A stretch of 64,000 nt of DNA from CAIZGX01 sp046048875 (GTDB lineage Bacteria > Bacteroidota > Bacteroidia > Flavobacteriales_D > Sanyastnellaceae): the NCBI GenBank assembly GCA_046048875.1, contig JBJOFG010000017.1, positions 62,001 through 126,000 on the forward strand. The letters run 5' to 3'. The notes beneath the pieces were generated by a model. The model did not search any database. It was not told where the DNA came from and saw nothing but the letters and a program-made list of their open reading frames with translations. A program made the position numbers and the translations under genes. This document shows, piece by piece, positions 9,031 through 17,901 of the stretch (positions are counted from its first letter, which is position 1; each line of letters starts with the position of its first letter).

Positions 9031-10704
9031 ATGAAAAAATCATTACTCGCTCTCTTCGCAATTCTTTTTTCAGGAATTAGTGTATTCGCTCAACCAGGAA
9101 CGTTAGATGCCACCTTTGGCGGAGACGGAATTGTTCTCGTGAATCCAACAGGTGTTTTCGACAATGCTCAAGACGTAATCGTATTGAGCGACAATAAAGT
9201 TCTTTTGTGCGGAACTACAGGCCAATCTTCGGATTTCGACATGATGGTTGTGAAACTAAACGAAGATGGTAGCTACGATGCTACTTTCGCCAACAATGGT
9301 GTATTCACACTTTCTAATACAGCGGGGTCTGATTTCGCATACGACATGGACCTTTTGCCCAATGGAAATATCATTGTGGTTGGAGCGAAAAGCTTATCGG
9401 CCGCCGATACGCAGTTCGCAGCTTGGGTAATTAAGCCAGACGGAACTTTAGATCCAACGTTTGCAGTGAACGGCGTTTATGAGAACAATCTAGATGCAGG
9501 TGAAGAATACATCAATCAGGTGCTTGTAAATAACAACTTGATTTATTTAGTTGGAAGAAAATTCGTCCCTGGTTTTAGCTACAATTCAATTGCAGTGCAA
9601 TGTCTGGACTTACAAGGAAACTTAGTAACCACTTTTGGAGCAGGCGGAACAGCTACTTATCAGACAAATGCAACCGACGAATTTTCTGTAACAGGAGCAA
9701 CTGTTCTAACTGAAGGCGCTATTGCTATTTGTGGAGATAAATACAATTCAGCAACATTCACTTCTGTTCCAATGATTATGCTTATGACCCTTAATGGCGG
9801 ACCCGTTGTACCTTTCGGAACAAATGGTATTTGGTTAGACGTTGCGGGTGGAACTTATTACGACATTGAATATTCCAATTCGAAGTTAATTGCTGTAGGA
9901 ACGAATGGATCGTCAGCATTTGCGCGACGTCATAACATAGACGGCTCACTTGACGCTACTTTTGGAACCAATGGCACCCTTAATAATGCTGTGGGAGGTT
10001 ACAGTTCCTTTTACGATTGCACATTAGGTGCTGACAACAAATGGTACGCTTGCGGAACCACCAGCTCAGGATTTATGATGCGTGATTTCATTACTTCTCG
10101 CTTCAGCTATGACGGTGCAATGGATGCAACATGGGCTGGAACTGGAACTGTTGTCACTTCATTGGGTAGCGCGTTCGACGATGCCTACGGGATTGGACTT
10201 CAGGTAGACGGTAAAGTGGTTTGCGCTGGACTTACTGCACAAAATCCGAACGATATGGGTGTTGTGAGATACTTGAGTTCGGGAGACATTGTTGTCTCTG
10301 GCTGCACCAGCGGAAATGCATGCAACTACAATCCAGCTGCAACCATTGACGATGGTTCATGCTATTTCATTGGTGATCCTTGCGACGATGGTTTAGCCAC
10401 AACAGAAAACGACGCGTACAATTCGAACTGCATTTGTGAGGGAGTAAGTAGCGTTGAAGAAAGTAACTTGTTTGGCTTGGGCATTTTCCCTAATCCGTCT
10501 TCAAATGAAATTACACTGACAAGTGACGTACTTGGAAATGGTTCTGTAGCCATTCTAGACATGACCGGTCGCATAGTTATGCAAAACAGAACCGTTGTTA
10601 CTTCAACACAAAAAATGAATATTCAAGATTTACCGAACGGTGTATACTCTGTTGTGGTAACGATTGAAAATAAGCGCGCTGTTGTTTCATTTGTGAAGAT
10701 ATAA
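9031..10704 (+). CDS. Secreted delta-60 repeat protein with T9SS type A sorting domain
   Basis: 557 aa. The signal peptide (MKKSLLALFAILFSGISVFAQ) is followed by delta-60 (DUF5122) repeats of about 50-60 residues, seen as recurring GTLDATFGGDGIV / GSYDATFANNGVF / GTLDPTFAVNGVY / GSLDATFGTNGTL units that fold as a beta-propeller-like array. Then comes a Cys-rich module (SGCTSGNACNYNPAATIDDG) seen in Flavobacteriales secreted proteins, and a C-terminal type A sorting domain (GIFPNPSSNEITL...GSVAILDMTGRIV...LPNGVYSVVV). It is expected to leave the cell by type IX secretion and be surface-attached. Role unknown. The next gene starts 3 nt after its stop. Confidence 0.85.
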   Translation: MKKSLLALFAILFSGISVFAQPGTLDATFGGDGIVLVNPTGVFDNAQDVIVLSDNKVLLCGTTGQSSDFDMMVVKLNEDGSYDATFANNGVFTLSNTAGSDFAYDMDLLPNGNIIVVGAKSLSAADTQFAAWVIKPDGTLDPTFAVNGVYENNLDAGEEYINQVLVNNNLIYLVGRKFVPGFSYNSIAVQCLDLQGNLVTTFGAGGTATYQTNATDEFSVTGATVLTEGAIAICGDKYNSATFTSVPMIMLMTLNGGPVVPFGTNGIWLDVAGGTYYDIEYSNSKLIAVGTNGSSAFARRHNIDGSLDATFGTNGTLNNAVGGYSSFYDCTLGADNKWYACGTTSSGFMMRDFITSRFSYDGAMDATWAGTGTVVTSLGSAFDDAYGIGLQVDGKVVCAGLTAQNPNDMGVVRYLSSGDIVVSGCTSGNACNYNPAATIDDGSCYFIGDPCDDGLATTENDAYNSNCICEGVSSVEESNLFGLGIFPNPSSNEITLTSDVLGNGSVAILDMTGRIVMQNRTVVTSTQKMNIQDLPNGVYSVVVTIENKRAVVSFVKI

Positions 10705-10707
10705 TTC

Positions 10708-11046
10708 ATGTTAGAAAGCATTCCCGACTACGTCCCCTACACGCTACTTGCGCTTTTTTCGATTGGAATAGGAATATACCTGTTCAAAGACACCGTTCGC
10801 TTTGCGCTAAAAAGTCAAAAGACTAAAGGCCGTATTGTGAATTGGATGAGCGCTTCAGAGAAAGGGAAGAAATATTTCTATCCGGTTATTGAATACACAC
10901 CAACGGGCGGAGAAACTATTCGCACACGTACAGAAGATCGTTGCGAAAACGAACCTATGTATGCGGTCGGAACTGCTGTAGTTGTGAAATACGACCCAAG
11001 CAACTTCAAAACGATTCGTGTGGAATACCCGAAAAAAACTTCCTAA
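10708..11046 (+). CDS. DUF3592 membrane protein
   Basis: A 112-aa protein with an N-terminal transmembrane helix (YTLLALFSIGIGIYLF) followed by a small beta-rich domain typical of DUF3592: KTKGRIVNWM, YPVIEYTPTGGETI, then YAVGTAVVVKYDPSNFKTIRV. The VxYDPxxP/F motif near the C-terminus is diagnostic. It begins 3 nt after the stop of the T9SS cargo gene, so it shares its transcript. The function of the family is not known. Confidence 0.75.
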   Translation: MLESIPDYVPYTLLALFSIGIGIYLFKDTVRFALKSQKTKGRIVNWMSASEKGKKYFYPVIEYTPTGGETIRTRTEDRCENEPMYAVGTAVVVKYDPSNFKTIRVEYPKKTS

Positions 11047-11059
11047 CGAATGAGTGTTG

Positions 11060-11089
11060 TTAGAATGGATTAATACATACCCATTCTAA
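11060..11089. repeat. Perfect 9-bp inverted repeat between DUF3592 and dedA genes
   Basis: TTAGAATGG (11060-11068) and CCATTCTAA (11081-11089) around a 12-nt loop, followed by AAAAGAG and a third GAATGG at 11095-11100. It could be a weak terminator or an operator site for the dedA gene, 27 nt downstream. It lacks a proper T run. Confidence 0.4.
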
Positions 11090-11116
11090 AAAGAGAATGG
11101 ACTAATTTGCGGAAGT

Positions 11117-11767
11117 ATGTGGGATTTCATTCAGAGTTTTACTAGCCCCGAGCACATCTTGCACATTGGCGGATTGGCCTTGGTGTTGATTATACTTTTT
11201 GCTGAAAATGGAATCATCATCGGATTCTTCCTTCCTGGAGATTCCCTCTTGTTTTTTACAGGGCTCATTACTTCGACACAACCGCATCTACTAGACACTT
11301 CAATCTACAGCCTACTTTTGTATATGTCTGTAGCCTCGCTCGCTGGTTGTCTGTTCGGATATTATTTCGGATGGAAAGTGGGACCGGCCATCTTCAATAG
11401 ACCCGACTCTTTCTTCTTCAAAAAGAAGTATGTCGATGCAACGCGCACCTTCTATGAAAGACACGGCGGAAAGACGCTTATTCTCGGCAAATTCCTTCCC
11501 TACATCAGAACCTTCGCGCCTATTTTAGCTGGAGTCATTCGTGTTCCTTTCAAGTCGTTTGTTGGTTATAACGTCATAGGAGCCATTGCTTGGGTTGTTT
11601 CATTAACGCTCATGGGTTATTTCTTGGGAGAAAAATTTCCGGGGATCAAGGATTATTTGGAATACATCATTCTCGGATTCATTGTGGTAACCAATGCATT
11701 CGTGATTCGCGCTTACTTGAAAGAGCGTAAAAAATCTAAAGCAAAAGAAAGCGAAGCCATCGATTGA
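11117..11767 (+). CDS. DedA family membrane protein
   Basis: 216 aa, a typical DedA/VTT-domain integral membrane protein. Family signatures are ENGIIIGFFLPGDSLLFFTG near residue 32, FGYYFGWKVGPAIF, and FERHGGKTLILGKFLPYIRTFAPILAGV (conserved Gly, Lys, Phe and Arg), with several transmembrane segments and a basic C-terminus. DedA proteins are implicated in lipid (undecaprenyl-phosphate or phospholipid) flipping and membrane homeostasis. It lies 18 nt upstream of lpdA, which has its own promoter. Confidence 0.9.
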   Translation: MWDFIQSFTSPEHILHIGGLALVLIILFAENGIIIGFFLPGDSLLFFTGLITSTQPHLLDTSIYSLLLYMSVASLAGCLFGYYFGWKVGPAIFNRPDSFFFKKKYVDATRTFYERHGGKTLILGKFLPYIRTFAPILAGVIRVPFKSFVGYNVIGAIAWVVSLTLMGYFLGEKFPGIKDYLEYIILGFIVVTNAFVIRAYLKERKKSKAKESEAID

Positions 11768-11773
11768 CGTGCT

Positions 11774-11781
11774 TATCTTTG
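11774..11781 (+). promoter_or_regulatory. -7 element (TATCTTTG) for lpdA, 4 nt before the ATG
   Basis: Exact TAnnTTTG match ending 4 nt before the lpdA ATG at 11786. Transcription should start at or next to the ATG, so the message is probably leaderless. Confidence 0.65.
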
Positions 11782-11785
11782 CGCC

Positions 11786-13192
11786 ATGGAAAATTTCGAT
11801 GTCGTTGTTGTTGGCGCGGGTCCTGGTGGATACGTTGCTGCTATTCGTTGCGCTCAATTGGGTATGAAAACCGCATTGGTTGAGCGTTATTCAACACTTG
11901 GAGGAACTTGTTTGAACGTAGGATGTATTCCTTCAAAAGCATTGCTAGATTCTAGCGAGCACTACCATCAAGCGGTTCACACCTTCGACATTCACGGAAT
12001 TGAATTGGGGTCAAAGCCTAAGGTTAACTTGGGTCAAATGATCAAGCGTAAGCAAGACGTGGTAGACCAAACAACAAAGGGTATCGATTATTTGATGAAG
12101 AAAAACAAAGTGACTGTTCTTCACGGACACGGTACTTTCACTTCATCTACAACGCTTTCTATTGCGAAAGCAGACGGAACAAATGAAGAAATTGCGGGGA
12201 AGAATTTCATTGTCGCTACTGGATCAAAACCAGCGAGCCTTCCCTTCATTCAAATAGATAAAAAACGTGTTATTACCAGCACCGAAGCATTGAAGTTGGA
12301 AGAAGTTCCGAAGCACTTGATTGTGATTGGTGGCGGTGTAATTGGACTTGAATTGGGAAGCGTATACGCACGTCTCGGCTCGAAAGTAAGTGTGGTTGAA
12401 TTCATGGACGGAATCATTCCAACTATGGATAAGACTATGGGGAAAGAACTTCAAAAATCTTTATCGGCTATTGGATTCGAATTCTTCCTTTCACACAAAG
12501 TGAAAGAAGTAACAGCGAAAGGAAAAGCAGTTACCGTGAAGGCAGACAACGCGAAAGGCGAAGAGCTAACTCTTGAAGGAGACTATGTTCTTGTTTCTGT
12601 TGGAAGAAAGCCTTACACAGACAATTTAGGTCTAGACAAAGCAGGTGTTCAGGTAGACGAGCGCGGAAGAATTGTGACTAACAATCACCTTCAATCGAGC
12701 GTTCCGAACATTTACGCTATCGGCGATGTGGTGAAAGGTGCTATGCTTGCGCACAAAGCGGAAGAAGAAGGAACATTCGTTGCAGAAGTTATTGCGGGTC
12801 AAAAACCGCACATCAACTACAACCTTATCCCAGGAGTTGTTTACACATGGCCTGAAGTGGCAAGCGTTGGATATACCGAAGAGCAATTGAAAGAGATGGG
12901 CAAGAACTACAAAGTAGGAAGCTTCCCATTCAAAGCAAGTGGAAGAGCGCGTGCGAGTATGGACACCGATGGATTGGTGAAAGTATTGGCCGACAAAGAC
13001 ACCGATGAAATCTTAGGCGTTCATATGATTGGTCCGCGTTGCGCAGACATGATTGCTGAAGCCGTTGTTGCCATGGAATTCCGTGCAAGCGCTGAAGACA
13101 TTGCTCGCATTTCTCACGCTCACCCAACATTCACCGAGAGCTTCAAGGAAGCGGCGTTGGATGCGACGGCGAAGCGCGCGATTCACATTTAG
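11786..13192 (+). CDS. lpdA: Dihydrolipoyl dehydrogenase
   Basis: 468 aa, full-length E3 subunit of 2-oxoacid dehydrogenase complexes and L protein of the glycine cleavage system (P protein at 1757). FAD-binding VVVGAGPGGYVAAI at the start, redox disulfide GGTCLNVGCIPSKALL, NAD-binding VIGGGVIGLELGSVYARLG, FAD-binding IYAIGDVV, and the C-terminal catalytic HAHPTFTE motif are all present. It oxidises dihydrolipoamide with NAD. The stop codon is followed directly by a mini-hairpin array. Confidence 0.97.
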   Translation: MENFDVVVVGAGPGGYVAAIRCAQLGMKTALVERYSTLGGTCLNVGCIPSKALLDSSEHYHQAVHTFDIHGIELGSKPKVNLGQMIKRKQDVVDQTTKGIDYLMKKNKVTVLHGHGTFTSSTTLSIAKADGTNEEIAGKNFIVATGSKPASLPFIQIDKKRVITSTEALKLEEVPKHLIVIGGGVIGLELGSVYARLGSKVSVVEFMDGIIPTMDKTMGKELQKSLSAIGFEFFLSHKVKEVTAKGKAVTVKADNAKGEELTLEGDYVLVSVGRKPYTDNLGLDKAGVQVDERGRIVTNNHLQSSVPNIYAIGDVVKGAMLAHKAEEEGTFVAEVIAGQKPHINYNLIPGVVYTWPEVASVGYTEEQLKEMGKNYKVGSFPFKASGRARASMDTDGLVKVLADKDTDEILGVHMIGPRCADMIAEAVVAMEFRASAEDIARISHAHPTFTESFKEAALDATAKRAIHI

Positions 13193-13332
13193 TGCGAAGC
13201 ACGAGTGTTCTGCGAACGAATGTGAATACACGAATGTTGCGAAGCAACGAATGTCTTCGACGTTTTAATTCTCTGACGAAGTCAGATTGATCTCGTAGAG
13301 ATTGATCGAAATAAATTTCGATTGATCCGTAG
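13193..13332. repeat. Mini-hairpin array 1 (GAAT- and ATTG-linked)
   Basis: Starts right after the lpdA stop and fills the gap to a convergent gene. Successive perfect hairpins are GTGC-GAA-GCAC, GTTC-TGC-GAAC, GTG-AATA-CAC, GTTGC-GAA-GCAAC and GTC-TTC-GAC, mostly separated by GAAT. Then, with TG/ATTG linkers, come CTGAC-GAA-GTCAG, ATCTC-GTA-GAGAT, ATCGAAAT-AA-ATTTCGAT and ATCC-GTA-GGAT. Nine hairpins lie in 140 bp. No ORF of note. Confidence 0.8.
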
Positions 13333-13336
13333 GATT

Positions 13337-14200
13337 TTACCGTTTCTTTTTTCCACCACCGAAGTAGGTTCCGATAGACCATGAGCGTTCCATGAACGTG
13401 ATGGCTTGTTGAGCGCGCGCGTTTTTGTCGCCGTCTTCCAACATAATATTTCCGAGATAAGAGCGTCCGAATTGTGCGCCCACTTGTGCGAAGAAGTGTT
13501 TGCCCATTTCCATGCGTAGTCCAGATGATGCGCTCCAGCCCCATCCTGCAACGTGCAGCCAATTCAAGTGGCGTTCACCGTAGAAGGTGAAGTCTGTCCA
13601 CGGTAAAAAGATTCCCAGATTTCCCGAACACCACATGTACAATCCGTACTTGTTTGTTTTATCTGTCCATACAGGTGCGCGGTATTCAGCGGCAGCGCGA
13701 ATAAAATTAAATCCGTTGCTGTGATGAAAATCCATAAAGCTGGTGGTGTACAAAATTTGTTGATTGTTGAAGTTCCCAGTGAATTCCTGACCCGCGTATT
13801 TCGTGGTGTCTATGTATCCGTTCAAAATACATGTTTGGGTGGGTGTTAAACGATACTTCATGTGATCCCAACCGACAGATACAGAAAACTGATCGGTGAG
13901 GAATCTACCAAAGCGGACGTTGAATTGCGGTACGCTGAAATACTTTGCGTTGAAGTACACATTGGGATCGAACTTCGCAGGCATGTCGGTAGCACTCACT
14001 TCTTTCAATTCGAAATCATACCCTTCTCCTTTAAATTGAATGTAGCTTCTGAGGTAAGATGCTCTGTTGTATCCCCAGTAGAAATAATTCTGACCCTTGC
14101 GCTCAGAAACACCGCCCCACGAGGCTTGTGGCTCGTTTGAAGTCTGAGCGAAAGTTGTTATGCCCATAAACACAAAAAGCAAAAGAAGAAGATTCTTCAT
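13337..14200 (-). CDS. Secreted protein, probable outer-membrane beta-barrel
   Basis: 287 aa with a signal peptide (MKNLLLLLFVFMGITTFAQ). The mature protein alternates aromatic strands: QNYFYWGYNRASYLRSYIQF, FNVRFGRFLTDQFSVSVGWDHMKYRL, NKYGLYMWCSGNLGIFLPWTDFTFYG, LRMEMGKHFFAQVGAQFGRSYLG. This suggests an outer-membrane barrel of roughly 10-12 strands. The end (WSIGTYFGGGKKKR) is unusual for a barrel because of its basic tail. No family recognised. A TACATTTG -7 element lies 19 nt upstream of the ATG. Confidence 0.65.
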   Translation of the reverse strand: MKNLLLLLFVFMGITTFAQTSNEPQASWGGVSERKGQNYFYWGYNRASYLRSYIQFKGEGYDFELKEVSATDMPAKFDPNVYFNAKYFSVPQFNVRFGRFLTDQFSVSVGWDHMKYRLTPTQTCILNGYIDTTKYAGQEFTGNFNNQQILYTTSFMDFHHSNGFNFIRAAAEYRAPVWTDKTNKYGLYMWCSGNLGIFLPWTDFTFYGERHLNWLHVAGWGWSASSGLRMEMGKHFFAQVGAQFGRSYLGNIMLEDGDKNARAQQAITFMERSWSIGTYFGGGKKKR

Positions 14201-14219
14201 AGACTGAAATAATTTACAG

Positions 14220-14227
14220 CAAATGTA
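14220..14227 (-). promoter_or_regulatory. -7 element (TACATTTG) for the barrel gene at 14200
   Basis: Minus-strand exact TAnnTTTG match, 19 nt upstream of the ATG at 14200, inside the divergent gap with the YraN gene. Confidence 0.5.
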
Positions 14228-14238
14228 ATTGCTGAATC

Positions 14239-14601
14239 ATGAATCACACCGCATTAGGAAAAAAAGGAGAAGCGCAAGCGCTCGAGTTTTTAAAGAAAAA
14301 AGGATACAAGGAAGTCGCTATGAACTGGCGAATAGATCCGTATGAAATTGATCTTATCATGATTGATCATGATTATTTGGTCTTTGTTGAAGTGAAAACT
14401 CGCAGCACCGACGCCTTCGGCAATCCGCTCGACGCGGTGAATCCGCGTAAGCGCAAGAAGCTCATTCGTGCAGCGCACTTATTCATTGTGCTTCACAACT
14501 ATTCGTTAGAACCAAGGTTCGACGTGATTTCTATCGTAGAACAAGAAAACGCCTCTACAAAAATCTTTCATTTCGAAGAGGCATTTTATCCTATTGCTTG
14601 A
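14239..14601 (+). CDS. YraN family protein (UPF0102, endonuclease-like fold)
   Basis: 120 aa, the usual size for UPF0102. The restriction-endonuclease-like core shows GKKGEAQALEFLKKKGY, then YEIDLIMIDHDYLVFVEVKTRS: the D...ExK catalytic signature (VEVKTR), with the acidic residue in DPYEIDLI. The following AVNPRKRKKLIRAAHLFI is also family-typical. Bacterial YraN proteins are predicted nucleases, possibly for Holliday-junction or repair processing; the role is not established. The 3' end overlaps the convergent T9SS cargo gene by 11 nt. Confidence 0.88.
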   Translation: MNHTALGKKGEAQALEFLKKKGYKEVAMNWRIDPYEIDLIMIDHDYLVFVEVKTRSTDAFGNPLDAVNPRKRKKLIRAAHLFIVLHNYSLEPRFDVISIVEQENASTKIFHFEEAFYPIA

Positions 14602-16327
14602 TCACTTGCTTGCGAATCGTGCGATCCGTCGTTTGCAATTCAAGAATATAATTTCCTGAAGACAAGCTGGAGAGTTCAAGCACTGCGTTTCCATTCGCTA
14701 CGCGTTCGGAAAGCACCAATCTTCCAGAGAGATCACGAATTGAAAGGGTAGCCGATTCGGTAGTGTTGTTCCATTGAACATTCAAAACATCGGTAACCGG
14801 ATTCGGATAAATATTCAATTGGTCCTCAAGAGCTATTTCTTCAACACCCACATTCACAGTGATTACATCGGAAGTAACGGTACAACCGTAGCTGTTCGTC
14901 ACTTGAACAGCATATACTCCGTTTGGTGGGCTGATTAAGTAATAAGTAATTGCACCTTGCAACAACAATCCGTTGTAGAACCATTGGTAAGTGTCGTAAG
15001 TATCTGCGACCGACAATTGATCGGAAGCAGCGTTCCAAAAGATCTCAACAGGCGCGCAATACAAGTAAGGCTCACTGGTTGAAGAGCACCCGAATTCGTT
15101 TTGCAAATACACCGAATAGTATCCAGATTCTGTCATGGTTAAACTTGATCCCGATTCACCAGAAATAAGAATTCCATCGTGGTACCAATAATATGTTGGC
15201 ATGCTGTCGTTCGAACAAGAAATAACATCACCGTTCACACTTACTGAAGCATCGGGCTGTGGGAAAACACTAACCGTTGTAGATGCCGAAATATTGGTCA
15301 CTTCACTAAGCGAAATGTTAATGGTTCCTGACGTTCCGTTACCTGAGTTAAAGGACTGTGAGCCTACTCCAATGTTAAAGGAAGAGGTCCCCAAATTATC
15401 GTCTTGGGTAATATCGTCTGCATCCCAAAACGTAATGGTATAAGGCGGATTTGAAAGCGTGAAGTTCACGTTTGAATAAGATGCACTTGTTTGATTATTT
15501 ACCGTTCCGCTTGTGTATACAGCGCTTCCAGCAGCATTATTAATAGTGAAGTAAGGGTCTGCAGTGCTGAACAAATCATCTGCATCGCCACCCCAATTGC
15601 CATTCACTCCAGCCAAATTCACGGAAGTGATTACATAGTTTGAAATGACTGTTTGAAGAGATGCCGTGTATGTTCCTGGCGTCGCATAGTTCACAGGAGC
15701 TGGATCAGCTTCTGCACCCGTTTGTCCATTTCCAAAATCCCATGTGTAGGTTGTCAGTTGTCCAGGCTCACCCCCAATGGTTGCAATATAATCCACATCT
15801 ATTGATCCGCACCCGGCAGATTGGTCGAACGAAAAAGTTGAAGTGCCGCCAGGACCTTGCTCAACAATAAGTGTAATGATGAAACTATCGTTTTGGGTAA
15901 CTTCAAAACCGAAGGCTTCAGCCAGAGCGGTAATGCTAATTACGATATCGTAGGTGCCCGGAAGAACAGGTGTCCCACAGATTGTAGCACATCCAGTTGT
16001 TTCACCCTGCGGCGGATAAAAAATTCCATCAGCATCGTTCAACGTAAACTCTAGGCCGAATGGCAATCCAGAAACATCTGTAATTGTTAACTGAAGCAAC
16101 GTTGCATTAATTCCCGAAGACGGGTCAACCACATCTGTTGGGATGAAGAAGGTCATGACTTGCTCGTAATAAACGCCAGTGGTTGCATTCGGCGGAACAG
16201 CAGGACATATCATTGGAGTACCTGTCGTGTTGGTGCACGTTGGGTCAGGCGAGCAAGTCGGGCATTGGGCATTCACTGAAAAAATTCCAGCAAAAAACAC
16301 CGCGCAAAAAACATAGATATTTTTCAT
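14591..16327 (-). CDS. Secreted PKD-domain protein with T9SS type A sorting domain
   Basis: 578 aa. The signal peptide ends near VNAQ; the mature N-terminus is Cys-rich (CPTCSPDPTCTNTTGTPMICP). A PKD domain lies around residues 165-230 (GCGSIDVDYIATI...YTWDFGNGQTGAEADPAPVNYATPGTYTAS), followed by a long beta-rich segment (NNAAGSAVYTSG...TITFWDADDITQDDNLG) and Ig/PKD-like repeats (YYWYHDGILISGESGSSLTM; YQWFYNGLLLQG). A C-terminal type A sorting tail (IYPNPVTDVLNVQW...LSIRDLSGRLVL...LSSGNYILELQT) directs type IX export. Adhesin-like; substrate unknown. Confidence 0.85.
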   Translation of the reverse strand: MKNIYVFCAVFFAGIFSVNAQCPTCSPDPTCTNTTGTPMICPAVPPNATTGVYYEQVMTFFIPTDVVDPSSGINATLLQLTITDVSGLPFGLEFTLNDADGIFYPPQGETTGCATICGTPVLPGTYDIVISITALAEAFGFEVTQNDSFIITLIVEQGPGGTSTFSFDQSAGCGSIDVDYIATIGGEPGQLTTYTWDFGNGQTGAEADPAPVNYATPGTYTASLQTVISNYVITSVNLAGVNGNWGGDADDLFSTADPYFTINNAAGSAVYTSGTVNNQTSASYSNVNFTLSNPPYTITFWDADDITQDDNLGTSSFNIGVGSQSFNSGNGTSGTINISLSEVTNISASTTVSVFPQPDASVSVNGDVISCSNDSMPTYYWYHDGILISGESGSSLTMTESGYYSVYLQNEFGCSSTSEPYLYCAPVEIFWNAASDQLSVADTYDTYQWFYNGLLLQGAITYYLISPPNGVYAVQVTNSYGCTVTSDVITVNVGVEEIALEDQLNIYPNPVTDVLNVQWNNTTESATLSIRDLSGRLVLSERVANGNAVLELSSLSSGNYILELQTTDRTIRKQVIKQ

Positions 16328-16433
16328 AGGTTAAGGTTCAAAATAAGGTAGTCTCAAGATTAAGAATTTTTTTCTAATTGAGCAATGCTTTAGCGACAAA
16401 AAGAAACAAAGTGAATCTATCTTCGCGGGTAAT

Positions 16434-17030
16434 ATGAAACACTCAGTTACTCGAAAATTATTCTCCTACCTCATCAATGGATTGGTGCTCGCGTTGCCTA
16501 TTTACATTACGGGTTATGTTTTGTATACCGTATTCACATCTTTAGATCGAATACTTCCTATCGAACACAAATACCCGGGGTTGGGAATTTTAATTCTTCT
16601 CGTTGCTCTCATCGTTCTTGGTTTTTTAGGAGCGAAAATCATCAATGATCAAATTCGAAATCGCTTTCTCAAATTCCTTGATCGTATTCCTTTTATCAAA
16701 ACGATTTACAAGAGCATTACCGATATGTTGGGTGCCTTTGTAGGAAATAAAAAGCGATTCAATAAACCCGTTTTGGTTCGATTAAGTAAAGACAACGATG
16801 TAGAAGTCATTGGTTTTATTACTGACGAAGACCTTCAAGAAATTGGAGAAGCGCAAGCGGGCAAGGTGGGAGTTTATGTTCCAATGAGCTATAGCTTTTC
16901 CGGACATCTCGTGATTGTACCTCGCAGTAACGTGAAGCCCATTACCGGAAACTCTCTCGAGTTAATGAAATACGTCGTTAGCGGAGGTGTTGTGGAATTC
17001 GAGTCTGATAAAAATGAAGGAACGAAATAA
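16434..17030 (+). CDS. DUF502 membrane protein
   Basis: 198 aa. Two N-terminal transmembrane helices (LFSYLINGLVLALPIYITGYVLY and LGILILLVALIVLGFLGA) are followed by a soluble domain with the DUF502 signatures IPFIKTIYKSITDML, then FITDEDLQEIG and GVYVPMSYSFSGHLVIVPRSNVKPI. The function of the family is unknown. A TATCTTCG sequence at 16418-16425, one mismatch from the -7 consensus, ends 8 nt before the ATG. The 3' end overlaps the EamA transporter gene by 17 nt. Confidence 0.88.
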   Translation: MKHSVTRKLFSYLINGLVLALPIYITGYVLYTVFTSLDRILPIEHKYPGLGILILLVALIVLGFLGAKIINDQIRNRFLKFLDRIPFIKTIYKSITDMLGAFVGNKKRFNKPVLVRLSKDNDVEVIGFITDEDLQEIGEAQAGKVGVYVPMSYSFSGHLVIVPRSNVKPITGNSLELMKYVVSGGVVEFESDKNEGTK

Positions 17031-17901
17031 GGCACTCGTCTTACTTCACTTCATTGTTTTTCTCTGGGGATTCACCGGAATCCTTGGAAAAGAGTTGCAT
17101 TTCTCGGTAACCGTATTGGTCTTTTTGCGCATGATGGTGGCGCTTGTCTCCATTGCGATCTATAAATATTTCTGGAAAAAATCATTCGCAGTTTCGCGCT
17201 TCGATTTAATAAAATTACTTTTTGTTGGCGTGCTTACTGCCGCGCACTGGCTCTGTTTCTTTTACAGCATTCACATCAGTAACGTTAGCACGGCACTGGC
17301 CGTTATTAGCACCACTGCATTTTTCGTTGCGCTTGTTTCGCCCCTTTTTACTCGGAAGAAATTTGTTTGGAAGGAACTCGCACTCGGCACTTTGGTTACC
17401 GCAGGTGTTGCGGTGATATTCAATGTTGAAATGGAGTATGCTTGGGGAATAGTCTTCGCTTTGTTGGCGGCGCTGTTCGCTGCAATTTTCTCTTCTTTCA
17501 ACGGAAGATTCATCCGCACCATGCACGCGAGTAACATTGCCTTTTATGAAATGTTAGGAGGAAGTATCGTTCTGATTGGAGTCATTTCATTTCAACAAGA
17601 ATGGCATATAATAGCAGAGTTGAATAGTTATGATTGGCTGCTCGTTATCTTACTTGGAACATTCACGACCGCCTTTGCATTTATTGCCAGTGTGAATGTG
17701 ATGAAGCACCTTTCCCCGTTCTCGTGCGCCATTGCCATTAACCTCGAGCCTGTTTATACCATCCTACTCGCCCTTCTTTTTTACGGGCAATCGGAATACA
17801 TGCGTCCGCTGTTTTACGTCGGCGCATTGCTTATTCTTTCCAGTGTTTGGTTAGAGAGTTTATTGCGGAAAAATGCTTCTACAAAGCCAAGCGCAAATTA
17901 A
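17014..17901 (+). CDS. EamA family (DMT) transporter
   Basis: 295 aa from the ATG at 17014, with about ten transmembrane helices in two EamA repeats. The first repeat starts LVLLHFIVFLWGFTGILGKELHFS (the W-G-F/T motif is typical) and the second LLAALFAAIFSSFNGRFI...FYEMLGGSIVLIG, ending in SPFSCAIAINLEPVYTILLALLFYGQ, the usual C-terminal EamA signature. Drug/metabolite transporter superfamily; substrate unknown. The start lies inside the DUF502 gene, implying translational coupling. The 3' end overlaps the convergent M48 protease gene by 23 nt. Confidence 0.88.
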   Translation: MKERNKALVLLHFIVFLWGFTGILGKELHFSVTVLVFLRMMVALVSIAIYKYFWKKSFAVSRFDLIKLLFVGVLTAAHWLCFFYSIHISNVSTALAVISTTAFFVALVSPLFTRKKFVWKELALGTLVTAGVAVIFNVEMEYAWGIVFALLAALFAAIFSSFNGRFIRTMHASNIAFYEMLGGSIVLIGVISFQQEWHIIAELNSYDWLLVILLGTFTTAFAFIASVNVMKHLSPFSCAIAINLEPVYTILLALLFYGQSEYMRPLFYVGALLILSSVWLESLLRKNASTKPSAN

